Shown: positions 43,261 through 52,566 of the stretch, one piece after another
Layout: each line of letters begins with the position of its first letter
Numbering within the stretch: position 1 is the first letter of the stretch
Source: Aurantimonas coralicida_A
Lineage (GTDB): Bacteria > Pseudomonadota > Alphaproteobacteria > Rhizobiales > Rhizobiaceae
Length of the DNA stretch: 64,000 nt
Reading direction: 5' to 3'
Assembly: GCF_036016755.1 (NCBI RefSeq)
Contig: NZ_JAYXIH010000023.1
Span: forward strand, 1-64,000
The notes under the pieces: generated by a model
What the model was told of the DNA's origin: nothing
Databases searched by the model: none
Seen by the model: the letters and a program-made list of their open reading frames with translations, nothing else
Position numbers and translations under genes: made by a program

Positions 43261-44724
43261 ATGGAATCGGCCATGTATCGTGATCTGGAACTCTACATCG
43301 ACGGCGCCTGGCGTGGCGCGTCGAACGGCGCGACGCGGGCGGTCACTGATCCGGCCACGGAAGACACGCTCGGCTCCATCGCCGAGGCGACCGAAGCCGA
43401 TATCGACGCCGCGTTGACGGCGGCGCAGGTCGGATTTTCCGTCTGGCGCCGGGTCGGAACCTGGGAGCGCGCCAAGCTGATCCGCAAGGCCAGCGACCTC
43501 ATTCGCGAACGCGCCGACGAGATCGCGACACTGATGTCGGTGGAAACCGGCAAGCCGCTGGCTGAAGCCAAGGGCGAGGTGAACGCGGCGGCCGATCAGT
43601 TCGAGTGGTATTCGGAAGAGACCAAGCGCATCTACGGGCAGATCATCGAGAGCCGCACGGCCGATAGCCGCATGGCGGTGATTCATCAGCCTGTCGGTGT
43701 CGTGGCGGCGTTCTCCGCATGGAATTTTCCGGCTCTTTTGCCCGCCCGCAAGATCGCCGCCGCGCTTGCCGCGGGCTGCAGCATCATCATCAAGCCGGCC
43801 GGTGAGGCACCCGCTTCTTGCGCGGCCTTGGTGCGAGCTTGCCACGACGCTGGCATCCCGAGCGGGGTGGTCAACTTCCTCACCGGCCAATCCGACATGA
43901 TCGCCCGGCGGCTGATTGCCTCGCCGATCGTGCGCAAGGTCTCGCTGACCGGTTCCGTTCCGGTCGGCAAGCAGATCCTGCACCTGGCCGCCGACGGCGT
44001 GAAGAAGGTATCGATGGAACTGGGCGGCCACGCCCCGGTCGTCGTCTTCGACGACGTCGACGCCGAAAAGGCCGCGGAGGTCTGCGCCAATACCAAGTTC
44101 CGCAATTGCGGCCAGGTCTGCATCTCGCCGACGCGTTTCTACGTCCACGAGTCGAAATACGAGGCCTTTGCCCGCCGTTTCGCTGAAGTCGCGAAATCCC
44201 TGAAGGTCGGACGCGGCATGGAGGAGGGGGTCCAGATGGGGCCGCTCGCCAATCGGCGTGGACTGGAGACGATCCAGGAGCTCGTCGAGGATGCCAGGCA
44301 GCGCGGCGCCCAGGTTTTGGCCGGCGGCAGCGTTCCGGCCGAGGCCAATCGCGGCTTCTTCTTCGAGCCGACCGTCCTTGGCCACGTTCCCGACGATGCC
44401 CGCATCATGCGGGAGGAGCCGTTCGGGCCGGTCGCGCCACTGACCACCTTCACGACCTATGACGAGGTGATGGAGCGGGCCAATGCGCTGCCTTTCGGCC
44501 TCGCCGGCTACGTCTTCTCCAACGATCTGCGAACCGCGACGCGGGCCTATGAAGATCTCGAGGTCGGCATGGTCGGCGTCAACGAGATGTTGCTCGCGAT
44601 CGCGGAAGCGCCGTTCGGCGGCGTCAAGGAAAGCGGCATGGGGCGCGAGGGCGGCTCCTTCGGCATCGGTGATTATCTCGAGACGAAATACGTCAAGATC
44701 AAGCTGGAAGAGCGGGCGCGCTGA
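43261..44724 (+). CDS. NAD(P)-dependent aldehyde dehydrogenase
   Basis: A 487-aa ALDH-superfamily enzyme. Key residues are Asn155 in SAWNFP, Lys178 in IIIKPAGE, Glu253 in SMELGGHAP and the nucleophile Cys287 in NCGQVCISP. Resembles succinate-/2-oxoglutarate-semialdehyde dehydrogenases. It starts directly after the ThDP gene stop; a second ATG at 43273 is equally likely. It probably oxidises the aldehyde produced by the ThDP enzyme or dehydratase branch to an acid. Confidence 0.87.
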   Translation: MESAMYRDLELYIDGAWRGASNGATRAVTDPATEDTLGSIAEATEADIDAALTAAQVGFSVWRRVGTWERAKLIRKASDLIRERADEIATLMSVETGKPLAEAKGEVNAAADQFEWYSEETKRIYGQIIESRTADSRMAVIHQPVGVVAAFSAWNFPALLPARKIAAALAAGCSIIIKPAGEAPASCAALVRACHDAGIPSGVVNFLTGQSDMIARRLIASPIVRKVSLTGSVPVGKQILHLAADGVKKVSMELGGHAPVVVFDDVDAEKAAEVCANTKFRNCGQVCISPTRFYVHESKYEAFARRFAEVAKSLKVGRGMEEGVQMGPLANRRGLETIQELVEDARQRGAQVLAGGSVPAEANRGFFFEPTVLGHVPDDARIMREEPFGPVAPLTTFTTYDEVMERANALPFGLAGYVFSNDLRTATRAYEDLEVGMVGVNEMLLAIAEAPFGGVKESGMGREGGSFGIGDYLETKYVKIKLEERAR

Positions 44725-44726
44725 AC

Positions 44727-46439
44727 ATGAGTGAAGACGAGGCAAGAGGGTTCGCGCGCGGCCTGACCAACTACGGCGACAAGGATTTCTCGCTCTATCT
44801 GAGGAACTCCTTCGCCAGTTCGATGGGATATTCCCGCGAGGTCCTGAAGAAGCCGATCGTCGGGATCGCGAACAGTTTTTCCGGCTTCAACAACTGCCAT
44901 CGACATTTTCCGGAGATGCTGGAGGCGGTGAAGCGCGGTGTCTTGCTTGGTGGCGCGCTGCCGATCGAGTTTCCGACGATTTCGCTCGGCGAGGTTTTTC
45001 TCAATCCGACGAGCCTAAAGTTTCGCAACCTGATGTCGATGGACACCGAAGAGATGATCCGGGCGCAGCCGATGGACGCCGTCGTCTTGATGGGCGGGTG
45101 CGACAAGACCGTGCCGGCGCAGTTGATGGGGGCGGCATCGGCGGACCTTCCGGCGATCCAGATCGTCGCCGGTCCGATGATGACCTCGCGCTACGGCGAG
45201 GAGCGGCTCGGCGCCTGCACCGACTGCCGCCGGTTCTGGGGGAAATACCGCGCCGGGGAAATCTCCAGCGATGTGATCGGTGACATCGAGGGCCGTCTGG
45301 CGACCACCGCCGGCACCTGCGCCGTCATGGGCACGGCATCGACGATGGCCTGCATCGCCGAGACCCTCGGCATGTCGCTGCCCGGGACGGCGGCGATACC
45401 GGCGGTCCATGCCGATCGGCTGCGGGCCGCCGAGGCGACCGGTCTCGCAGCCGCGCGCATGATCGACAATCCCATCCGGCCCAGCGAGGTGATCACCGAG
45501 AAATCGGTCGAGAATGCCTTGCGAATCCTGCTCGCTCTCGGCGGGTCGACCAACGCTATCATTCACCTGACGGCAATCGCGGGACGTCTCGGCATTCCGG
45601 TTTCGCTGCGGCGGCTCAATCAGTTGTCAGACGAGACGCCGGTGCTGGTCAATCTCAAGCCCGTCGGCACCAACTATATGGAAGACTTCTTCTTCGCCGG
45701 CGGCGTGGGCGCTGTGCTGCGCGAGTTGAAGCCGCTGCTGCATCTCGATTGCAAGACGGTGACCGGCAACACGCTCGGCGACCGGCTTCGCGAGGATGTC
45801 GGTCCGGTCGACCGCAAGGTCATTGCCAGCGCCGAGCAGCCCCTGGAACCCGAAGGCGGCCTCGTCGCGCTGTTCGGCAATCTCGCGCCGGGCGGCGCGA
45901 TCCTGAAGCGTTCGGCGGCCGACAAGGCATTGTTCGAAAAGGAAGGACGCGCGGTGGTGTTCGATTCGCTCGCCGATCTGGCGAAGCGCATCGACGATCC
46001 GGACCTCGATGTGGAAGAGGGCGATATACTGGTCCTGCAGAATGCCGGGCCGCGCAGCGATTCCGGCATGCCGGAAGCCGGCTATCTGCCGATCCCCAAG
46101 AAGCTCTCGGCCAAGGGCGTCAAGGACATGATCCGCATTTCCGATGCGCGCATGTCGGGGACAGCCTTCGGCACGATCGTGCTGCACGTCACGCCGGAAG
46201 CGGCGATCGGCGGACCGCTGGCGCTGGTTCGCACCGGCGACCGCATCAAGCTGTCGGTCGAGAACAAGACGATCGAGCTGCTGGTCGGCGACGACGAGCT
46301 GGAGCGGCGGCGCAGCAGCTTCCGATCGCCGTCGAAGCCGGCGTCCGAGCGGCGCGGCTACGACAAGATCTATGCCCAGGAGGTCCTTCAGGCGGACGAG
46401 GGTTGCGATTTCGCGATCATGCAGCCGGTCAGGGCATAA
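44727..46439 (+). CDS. IlvD/Edd-family sugar-acid dehydratase
   Basis: A 570-aa dehydratase. Three cluster Cys are present: Cys57 in FNNCHRHFPEM, Cys125 in MGGCDKTVPA and Cys198 in TAGTCAVMG, with Lys126 for metal binding; the set matches the [2Fe-2S] arabinonate/xylonate dehydratase branch. It would turn an aldonic acid into a 2-keto-3-deoxy acid. It lies 2 bp after the ALDH gene and closes the operon. A role in branched-chain amino-acid synthesis is less likely given the setting. Confidence 0.87.
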   Translation: MSEDEARGFARGLTNYGDKDFSLYLRNSFASSMGYSREVLKKPIVGIANSFSGFNNCHRHFPEMLEAVKRGVLLGGALPIEFPTISLGEVFLNPTSLKFRNLMSMDTEEMIRAQPMDAVVLMGGCDKTVPAQLMGAASADLPAIQIVAGPMMTSRYGEERLGACTDCRRFWGKYRAGEISSDVIGDIEGRLATTAGTCAVMGTASTMACIAETLGMSLPGTAAIPAVHADRLRAAEATGLAAARMIDNPIRPSEVITEKSVENALRILLALGGSTNAIIHLTAIAGRLGIPVSLRRLNQLSDETPVLVNLKPVGTNYMEDFFFAGGVGAVLRELKPLLHLDCKTVTGNTLGDRLREDVGPVDRKVIASAEQPLEPEGGLVALFGNLAPGGAILKRSAADKALFEKEGRAVVFDSLADLAKRIDDPDLDVEEGDILVLQNAGPRSDSGMPEAGYLPIPKKLSAKGVKDMIRISDARMSGTAFGTIVLHVTPEAAIGGPLALVRTGDRIKLSVENKTIELLVGDDELERRRSSFRSPSKPASERRGYDKIYAQEVLQADEGCDFAIMQPVRA

Positions 46440-46746
46440 GAGGTCAAAGCCGGCGCTGGTCTGTGCTGCGGGCCTGTGCCCGATTCCGAGCCTTTGAAAA
46501 TGCGAATTTTCATCCATCGAGAACCGCAGAGAATGGACCTATCAACTTCCCCGGCGGATGTATGGGCCGCAAAAAAACTCCGACCCGTCGCTCGGTAAAA
46601 AGAAATCAGTTGCCAGGTACAGGTCAGGAAGCGACCCTCAACGGAAAGAAATATTCCCGGCGGTGAAAAAACATTTCTCGCCCCGGATGCACTGACGAGG
46701 ACAGCAGAGGACCGCCCATCCATCTCACCAACAGGGAAGCCAGCAC
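46440..46746. other. intergenic region before the glycine-betaine-type transporter
   Basis: About 307 bp with no gene. It becomes AT-rich toward the right (many A runs at 46566-46660), consistent with a promoter for the binding-protein gene. GAAAAT-GCGA-ATTTTC at 46496-46511 is a perfect 6-4-6 inverted repeat that could be an operator or weak terminator of the upstream operon. No riboswitch fold was recognised. Confidence 0.4.
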
Positions 46747-47688
46747 ATGCGAACGCACAGGATACTCGCCGCCTCGCTCATCGGGCTCGGCATGACGTCA
46801 CCGGTGTTGGCGGAGGCGGAATCGGACGAGCCGATCATCATCGTTCAGAACAATTGGTCGAGCCAGTTGGTGATGTCGAACGTCGTCGGCCAGGTTCTGG
46901 AGAGCGAAGGCTATACGGTGGAGTACGTGCCGTCCGATAGCCAACTCCAGTTCACCGCGATCACCAATGGCGACATGACCTTCCAGATCGAGGCCTGGGA
47001 AGGCTCGATGAAGGCGGCCTTCGAAAAGGCGGTCGAGGAAGGCATGGTCGACGCCGGCACGCATGACGCCGTGACGCGCGAGGAATGGTGGATTCCCGAC
47101 TACGTGCTCGAAAAGTGTCCCGACGCCGCCACCTGGGAAGGTCTGAACGCCTGCGCGAACATCTTTACTACCGCTGAAACCGCGCCCAAGGGTCGCTTCG
47201 TCGGCCCGCCCGCCGACTGGGGCAAGAATTACGCCGCGCGCATCGATGCCCTTGGCATGGACTTTGTCGCGATCAATGTCGGCCAGGCGGCGACGTTGTG
47301 GGCGGAACTACAGTCGGCCTACGACCGCAAGGAGCCGATCGTGCTGTTCAATTGGACGCCGAACTTCGTCGAGAGCAAGTTCGAAGGCCGTTTCGTCGAT
47401 TTCCCCGAGCCGGAGCCCGCTTGCTTCGACGATCCTAGCTGGGGCCCCAATCCGGATGCCACCGGCGATTGCGGGGCACCGCGCGCGGCCTGGCTGAAAA
47501 AGGCCGCCTGGAAAGGCATGGCTGACGAATGGCCTGGCGCCTGGGCGATCGTCCAGAAGATCAACCTCACCAACAAGCAGCTCGCCAATGCCTCGAAGAT
47601 GGTCGATGACGAAGGCATGTCGCCCGAGGATGCCGCGACGAAATGGATCGAGGACAATCGCGACGTCGTGGATAGCTGGCTGAACTAA
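46747..47688 (+). CDS. proX: ProX-type glycine betaine/quaternary amine binding protein
   Basis: A 313-aa protein with a signal peptide (cleavage near Ala22). IIIVQNNWSSQLVMSNVVGQVLESEGY, FQIEAWEGSMKAAF and FNWTPNFVESKFEGRFVDFPEPE are typical of the OpuAC/ProX family that binds betaine, choline or related methylated amines through aromatic residues. It stands in front of the ATPase and permease genes. A methylated amine as ligand would match the methylamine genes further right, but this is inference. Confidence 0.82.
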   Translation: MRTHRILAASLIGLGMTSPVLAEAESDEPIIIVQNNWSSQLVMSNVVGQVLESEGYTVEYVPSDSQLQFTAITNGDMTFQIEAWEGSMKAAFEKAVEEGMVDAGTHDAVTREEWWIPDYVLEKCPDAATWEGLNACANIFTTAETAPKGRFVGPPADWGKNYAARIDALGMDFVAINVGQAATLWAELQSAYDRKEPIVLFNWTPNFVESKFEGRFVDFPEPEPACFDDPSWGPNPDATGDCGAPRAAWLKKAAWKGMADEWPGAWAIVQKINLTNKQLANASKMVDDEGMSPEDAATKWIEDNRDVVDSWLN

Positions 47689-47707
47689 GCCCTCTCCGCC
47701 AAGAGCC

Positions 47708-47732
47708 GCCGGGCGCGTATCTCGCGTCCGGC
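47708..47732. promoter_or_regulatory. stem-loop between proX and proV
   Basis: GCCGGGCGCG at 47708-47717 pairs with CGCGTCCGGC at 47723-47732, a 10-bp stem with one G-U pair and a 5-nt loop, ending 20 bp before the ATPase ATG. It lacks a T tract and resembles the stabilising or attenuating hairpins found after binding-protein genes. Confidence 0.5.
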
Positions 47733-47752
47733 TTACTCACGAGGGGAGCGAC

Positions 47753-48779
47753 ATGACCGCCGACGTCAAGATCAAGTGCCGGAATATCTGGAAGATTTTC
47801 GGTCCGGACCCCGCGGCTTTCCTGCGCAAGCATGATCAGCATCCCACTGAGGATGACCTGCGGGCCGACGGCATGATCGGGGCGGTTCAGGACGTGTCGT
47901 TCGACGTCCACACCGGCGAAAATCTGGTGATCATGGGGCTCTCCGGCTCCGGCAAGTCGACCTTGATCCGCTGCATCACGCGCCTGAACGACCCCACGGC
48001 GGGCGAGATCCATTATGAGGGCCGCGACCTGTTGCGGGCCACGCCCCGCGAACTGATCGAGATTCGTCGCCACAAGATGGGCATGGTCTTTCAGAGCTTT
48101 GGCCTGCTACCGCACCGCGACGTGCTTTCAAACGTGGCGTTCCCCCTCGAAGTACAGTCCATGCCCCGGGCCGAGCGCGAGGCCAAGGCGCGCGAGATGA
48201 TCGAACTCGTGGGCCTCAAGGGTCGCGAAGCCTATTTCCCCCGTGAGCTCTCCGGCGGCCAGCAGCAACGCGTCGGGATTGCCCGTTCCCTGGCGGTCGG
48301 CCCCGATGTGTGGTTTCTCGATGAGCCGTTTTCGGCGCTCGACCCGCTCATCCGCGCCGAAATGCAGGACGAATTCATCCGACTGCAAAAGATGCTGCGA
48401 AAGACCATCGTCTTCATTACCCACGACTTCGAAGAGGCGGTGAAGCTCGCCGACCGCATTGGTATCATGAAGGACGGCCGCATGGTCCAGCTCGATACGC
48501 CCGAGCGGATCGTTCTCCATCCGGCCAATGACTACGTCGCCGAGTTCGCCCGCAATGCCCCGCACGAACGCATTGTCACCGTCAGGGCCATCATGACCCC
48601 GGATGTCATGACCCGCGGGCGACAATCCGATCGATGCGCATGCGCTCCTCGGTCAGGTCGCGCGCCGGGTCCTCAACGCCGACGCACCGATTCCGGTGGC
48701 CGACAATGGCCGCCTCGTCGGCAGCGTCGACCGCGCGGCAATGGTCGAGGGCCTTTTCGGCCGAGGTGCCGCCGAGTGA
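47753..48779 (+). pseudogene. proV: ProV-type ABC ATPase, frameshifted in its C-terminal region
   Basis: The ATPase core is intact: Walker A GLSGSGKST, Q-loop VFQSFGLLPHRDV, signature LSGGQQQRVGIARSL, Walker B VWFLDEPFSALDP, switch ITHDFEEAV. At about 48617 (CGCGGGCGAC) the frame slips by one base. In the next frame the sequence continues sensibly as DNPIDAHALLG, then PIPVADNGRLVGSVDRAAMV with a stop at 48777-48779, the CBS-like tail. One extra G in the GGG run would explain it. The core may still work; a sequencing error is possible. Confidence 0.75.
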
Positions 48780-50883
48780 GCAACCGCGAAACCACCGTCG
48801 CTTCGCCTCCCGCCGATGACGTCCCGCCGATCGGCCGATCAACCGAGTCAGGCCTGATCCGCGGCCTCATTCGTTCGCTTCAGATCAAACCGCGTTCGCA
48901 GGACCGCGCCCCCGGTGGGTTCGCCCCCGCCACGGATCTCGCCCGCGTCCCCATCCTTCTCCAGTTTGCGATCATCATTGCCGCGGGTATCGCCTTGGCG
49001 GCCGTCTGGGACGGCGCTCTACGCTGGCCCGCCGATTACGTGATCCCGATGCAGCGTTGGATCACTGAATTTTTCGAATGGCTCGGCAAGGATGCCGCCA
49101 TCGGCCCGCTGAAATTTCGCGACGTCACGCGGTTGATCGCGGGCATTCTCGAACAGCCGCTCGATTGGGCCGAGTATCTGCTCTATCGCGGCGTGCGCAG
49201 TTTGGATTTGCCGCCAATCCCATGGCTCACGCTGGTTCTCGGCGTTGCCATCCTCGCGCACTGGATCGGCGGTTGGCGGCTGGCGCTCTTCGCCGCGCTG
49301 GCGCTGCTTTATCTCGCCCTTTTCGGCCTCTGGCGAGATAGCATGCGCACGCTCTCCCTCGTCGTCGTATCGGCGCCTTTCGCGGTCGCCATCGGCCTCT
49401 GGCTCGGCATCTGGGTCACGCGGTCACGCCGCGCGGCCGGTATCATCACGCCGATGTTCGATCTGATGCAGGCTACGCCCCACATGGCCTATCTCGTGCC
49501 GGTGGTGGTGCTGTTCGGCTTCGGCCAAGTGCCGGCGATGATCGCGACCGTCATCTTCGCCATGCCGCCAATGGCCCGCTGCACCATCCTCGCGGTTCAG
49601 ACCGTGCCGCGCGAGATCATCGAGTCGGGCCAGATGTCGGGTTGCACCCCGCGTCAACTGCTCTGGAAGGTCCATATCCCGGCGGGGAAGCGCATCCTGA
49701 TGCTCGGCGTCAACCAGGTGGTGATGCAGACCCTCGCCATGGCGGTGATCGCCTCGCTGGTGGGCGCCACCGGCCTCGGCCAGAAGCTCCTCGCCTCGTT
49801 GCAGCAACTCAAGCTGGGGGCGGGGGTCGAACAAGGCCTCGCCATCGTGCTGATCGCCGTCGTTCTCGACCGTCTGACACAGGCCTATGCCGACCGGCCC
49901 AACGACTATTCTGACCGCGAACCGAACCGGCTCAAACGCCACAAACATCTGGCGGCGTTTCTCGCCATGGTCGTGGTCACCTTCGCGCTGGCGGCGCTCT
50001 TCAAGGAGGCCGCGGTCTTGCCGAAGCGCTGGACGGTCACCTTCGGCACCCAGCTCGACGAGGCGGTCCGGTGGTTTTCAGCCAACGCCTACGCCTACAT
50101 CGCGCCGGTGCGCGATTTCATCACGGTGTCGATGCTGATCCCGCTTCGCGACTTCTTCCTGGCCATCCCCTGGCCATCCCCTGGCCGATCGTCATGGCCA
50201 TGGTTGGCGCCGCAGGGTTGCACCTCGGCGGCGCCCGGACCGCGTTGCTGTGCATGGGGCTGGTTCTGGCCATCGTGCTTTTCGGCTTCTGGGTGCCGGC
50301 GGTACTGACGGTCTATCTGGTGTTCTCCGCAGTGGTGATCTGCGTGCTGATCGGCGTTCCTGTCGGCATCTGGGCCGCACGCGTACCGCGCGTGGCGCGA
50401 GCGACCATGGTGATCTGCGACACGCTCCAGACGTTTCCCTCGTTCATCTATCTCATCCCGGTGATCATGCTGCTCAAGGTCGGGGATTTGTCGAACATCG
50501 TGGCGATCCTCGCCTATGCCACCGTTCCGGCCATCCGCTACACCTATCTGGGGCTGAAACGCATCCCCGAGGTCACCATCGAGGCGGCCATCGCCAACGG
50601 TGCTTCACCGCGCCAACGCCTCCTGAAGGTGGAATTGCCGATCGCCCTGCCGGAGATCATGCTTGGCCTCAACCAGACCATCATGATGGCGCTGGCGATG
50701 GTGGCGATCACCGCGCTGATCGGCTCCCGCGATCTCGGCCAGGAAATCTACCGAGCCCTGCCGACCGCCGACACCGGGCGCGGTATCCTCGCGGGCCTCG
50801 GCATCGCCGCCATCGGTATCATAGCGGATCGGCTGATCCAGGCGTGGGCGGAGAGACGCAAGAAGCAGCTCGGCTATATCTAG
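48776..50883 (+). pseudogene. proW: ProW-type double permease, broken by an 11-bp tandem duplication
   Basis: From GTG 48776 (overlapping the proV stop as GTGA) the frame encodes two permease modules in one chain: the first with PHMAYLVPVVVLFGFGQVPA and MSGCTPRQLLWKVHIPAGKR, the second with QTFPSFIYLIPVIMLLKVGD and NGASPRQRLLKVELPIALPEI. Two exact copies of GGCCATCCCCT at 50161-50171 and 50172-50182 shift the frame; removing one copy restores a continuous chain (AIPWPIVMAMVGAAG) of about 698 aa. As written, the second module is lost after about 464 residues. Confidence 0.8.
50161..50182. repeat. 11-bp perfect tandem duplication inside proW
   Basis: GGCCATCCCCT occurs twice in a row and the following four bases GGCC begin a third partial copy. 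The unit is not a multiple of three, so it destroys the reading frame. Two-copy repeats of this size arise and revert by replication slippage. Confidence 0.9.
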
Positions 50884-50968
50884 GGATCGGGGACCAGGCG
50901 GCGGTTCCGGTTCCACACCATGATGCCTCAAGGTGCCCCGACGGCGCCTCTGCCTCCCGCCGAGCCGC

Positions 50969-51622
50969 TTAACCGCCTTGCGGGTAGGAGATGACCGAAA
51001 GATAGCGCGCGGGCAGGGAAACGAGGGTTTCCGGCCCGTGCGGCGCTTCGGCGTCGAAGAACAAGCTGTCTCCCGGCTGCAGCAGGAAGACTTGCTTGCC
51101 GTGACGGTACTCGACCTCGCCCTCGAGCATGTACAAGAGTTCGATGCCGCCGTGCTGGAAGGTGGGAAAGACGTCGGATTCGTGCGTGAGTGTGATGAGG
51201 TAGGGCTCCACGGTCACGCCGCTGGCGTTGGGGCCGATGTGGCCCAACAGGTTGTATTGATGTCCGGCGCGGGTGCCCGCGCGCTCGATTTCGATCGCTT
51301 CGCCACGTTTGACATGGACGACAGGACGGTGCTCCTCGAACCGCGTAAAGAACGCCGTGATCGGAACATTCAACGTGTTCGACAGGGTCTGGAGCGTCGT
51401 CAGCGACGGTGAGGTCAAGCCGTTTTCGATCTTCGACAGCATGCCGATCGACAGGCCTGTCAACTGGGCCAGTTCCGCCACTGTCATCGACTTTTGCAGG
51501 CGAAAGTTGCGAAGCTCGCGGCCGATGGCGACTTCGAGCACTTTCTCACTGCGGTCGGTGACCCGATGCGGATCCTGCCCAAAGGTCGGCGCCGTGCGCG
51601 CGGCATTCTGACTCTCACTCAT
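50969..51622 (-). CDS. XRE-family regulator with C-terminal cupin domain
   Basis: A 217-aa regulator. The HTH (about residues 36-90) reads LRNFRLQKSMTVAELAQLTGLSIGMLSKIENGLTSPSL; the cupin (about 140-215) has GIELLYMLEGEVEYRHG and LQPGDSLFFDAEAPHGPE. This class, including PuuR, controls amine and amino-acid genes. It is divergent from the small-membrane-protein/permease operon, with 233 bp between, and is probably its regulator. A perfect inverted repeat lies 36 bp upstream of its start. Confidence 0.87.
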   Translation of the reverse strand: MSESQNAARTAPTFGQDPHRVTDRSEKVLEVAIGRELRNFRLQKSMTVAELAQLTGLSIGMLSKIENGLTSPSLTTLQTLSNTLNVPITAFFTRFEEHRPVVHVKRGEAIEIERAGTRAGHQYNLLGHIGPNASGVTVEPYLITLTHESDVFPTFQHGGIELLYMLEGEVEYRHGKQVFLLQPGDSLFFDAEAPHGPETLVSLPARYLSVISYPQGG

Positions 51623-51657
51623 CGTTTAATCTCCAGAAAACACACTAGCAATAATTT

Positions 51658-51673
51658 ACTGTCAGGAAACAGT
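51658..51673. promoter_or_regulatory. candidate XRE-cupin operator
   Basis: ACTGT-CAGGAA-ACAGT is a perfect 5-6-5 inverted repeat in an AT-rich divergent promoter region. It lies 36 bp upstream of the regulator ATG. The rest of the spacer, to 51855, is AT-rich and has no other clear symmetry. Confidence 0.5.
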
Positions 51674-51855
51674 TTGTCCAGCCACCGTCCGGGAGATTGA
51701 TAATCCACAACGGCAAAAGCGTTGGATTCAATATCGGAATCCCTCTGTTGGTTTTCTTCCAAAGATATTTTGTTGCTTTTTAGGAAAAAATGATCCCAAC
51801 TTAGCTCTGCACGAGAGACGCAACGAAACTTTCGGCGAATATGGGGGGAGAATGC

Positions 51856-52149
51856 ATGACCCAAAAGATGGATGACCGGATTCAAAAAATGTTCCGGGGC
51901 GACGCGCTGTTCGCATGGACCTTCGTCGCCGCGCTGTGGGCGGCGGTCGTGTTCGTGTTTTTCAGCATCAGCGCTCTCATAGATGACACGACGATCCAGG
52001 CCGTCCTGCTGATCGGCGGCGGTCTGGTGCTGTTCTTCAACACGGCGGCGATCTTCGCGATGGTGCGGCACTACGCCCACGAAAAGGAATTCATCTACGG
52101 GCTCGACATCCGGCATCTCGATGAGATGCGGCGGATGCGTGGCAAATAA
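51856..52149 (+). CDS. small membrane protein, two helices, unknown
   Basis: A 97-aa protein starting at ATG 51856, where GGGGGAG sits 5 bp upstream; an ATG at 51841 would overlap that ribosome site. It has two predicted transmembrane helices (about residues 17-40 and 48-70), a charged N-terminus and a basic/acidic tail (HEKEFIYGLDIRHLDEMRR). I do not recognise the family. It is first in an operon with two other small membrane proteins and an APC permease, so it may be an accessory subunit of that permease. Confidence 0.75.
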   Translation: MTQKMDDRIQKMFRGDALFAWTFVAALWAAVVFVFFSISALIDDTTIQAVLLIGGGLVLFFNTAAIFAMVRHYAHEKEFIYGLDIRHLDEMRRMRGK

Positions 52150-52160
52150 GGGAGGGCACC

Positions 52161-52538
52161 ATGCGCAAACATTATGAGCCACCGCGGCAAAGCGGATTCG
52201 GTCAATTTCTCGATTCGATCTTTCTGTTGGCGCTGGTGTACGTGGCGCTGTTTATTCCCTTGATACTCGGCCTGACCGGTGCCGGCAGCACGACCGTGAT
52301 GCCCGCCGAGATCACCTGGGAAACCCTGAAGCAAAATCCCGTCATGCAGGCGCAGTGGGAGAAGCTTGGCTACACGGCGGAAACGGCCGCCGAGATGATT
52401 ACCACGCGGTTCGACTACACCATTGATCCGCTGATGCTGTTGATCACCGCGGCGGTGATCCTGGGCTACTTCGTCTATCTCATCCGGATGTCGGACAAGG
52501 AATATCGCGACGTTATCAGCGAAAAATTCGACCTCTGA
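52161..52538 (+). CDS. small membrane protein, two helices with external loop, unknown
   Basis: A 125-aa protein with helices near residues 18-38 and 89-108 and a 50-residue soluble loop between them (ITWETLKQNPVMQAQWEKLGYTAE region). The C-terminal tail RMSDKEYRDVISEKFDL is charged. It starts 11 bp after the previous gene with GGAGGG upstream. No family recognised; the conserved-looking loop could face the periplasm. Likely co-assembles with its neighbours. Confidence 0.75.
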   Translation: MRKHYEPPRQSGFGQFLDSIFLLALVYVALFIPLILGLTGAGSTTVMPAEITWETLKQNPVMQAQWEKLGYTAETAAEMITTRFDYTIDPLMLLITAAVILGYFVYLIRMSDKEYRDVISEKFDL

Positions 52539-52566
52539 AACGAGGCAATGGGGGAGGGAAAAACCG

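Noticed and set aside
41293..44745. 1150-aa ORF on the minus strand
   Set aside because: It is the antisense shadow of the ThDP and aldehyde dehydrogenase genes in GC-rich DNA, with low-complexity His/Asp/Arg-rich translation and no recognisable domain.
47753..50308. 851-aa ATPase-permease fusion protein
   Set aside because: The fusion arises only from a one-base frameshift in proV that runs, through a nonsense stretch, into the proW frame. The proper proV stop and proW GTG overlap at 48776-48779.
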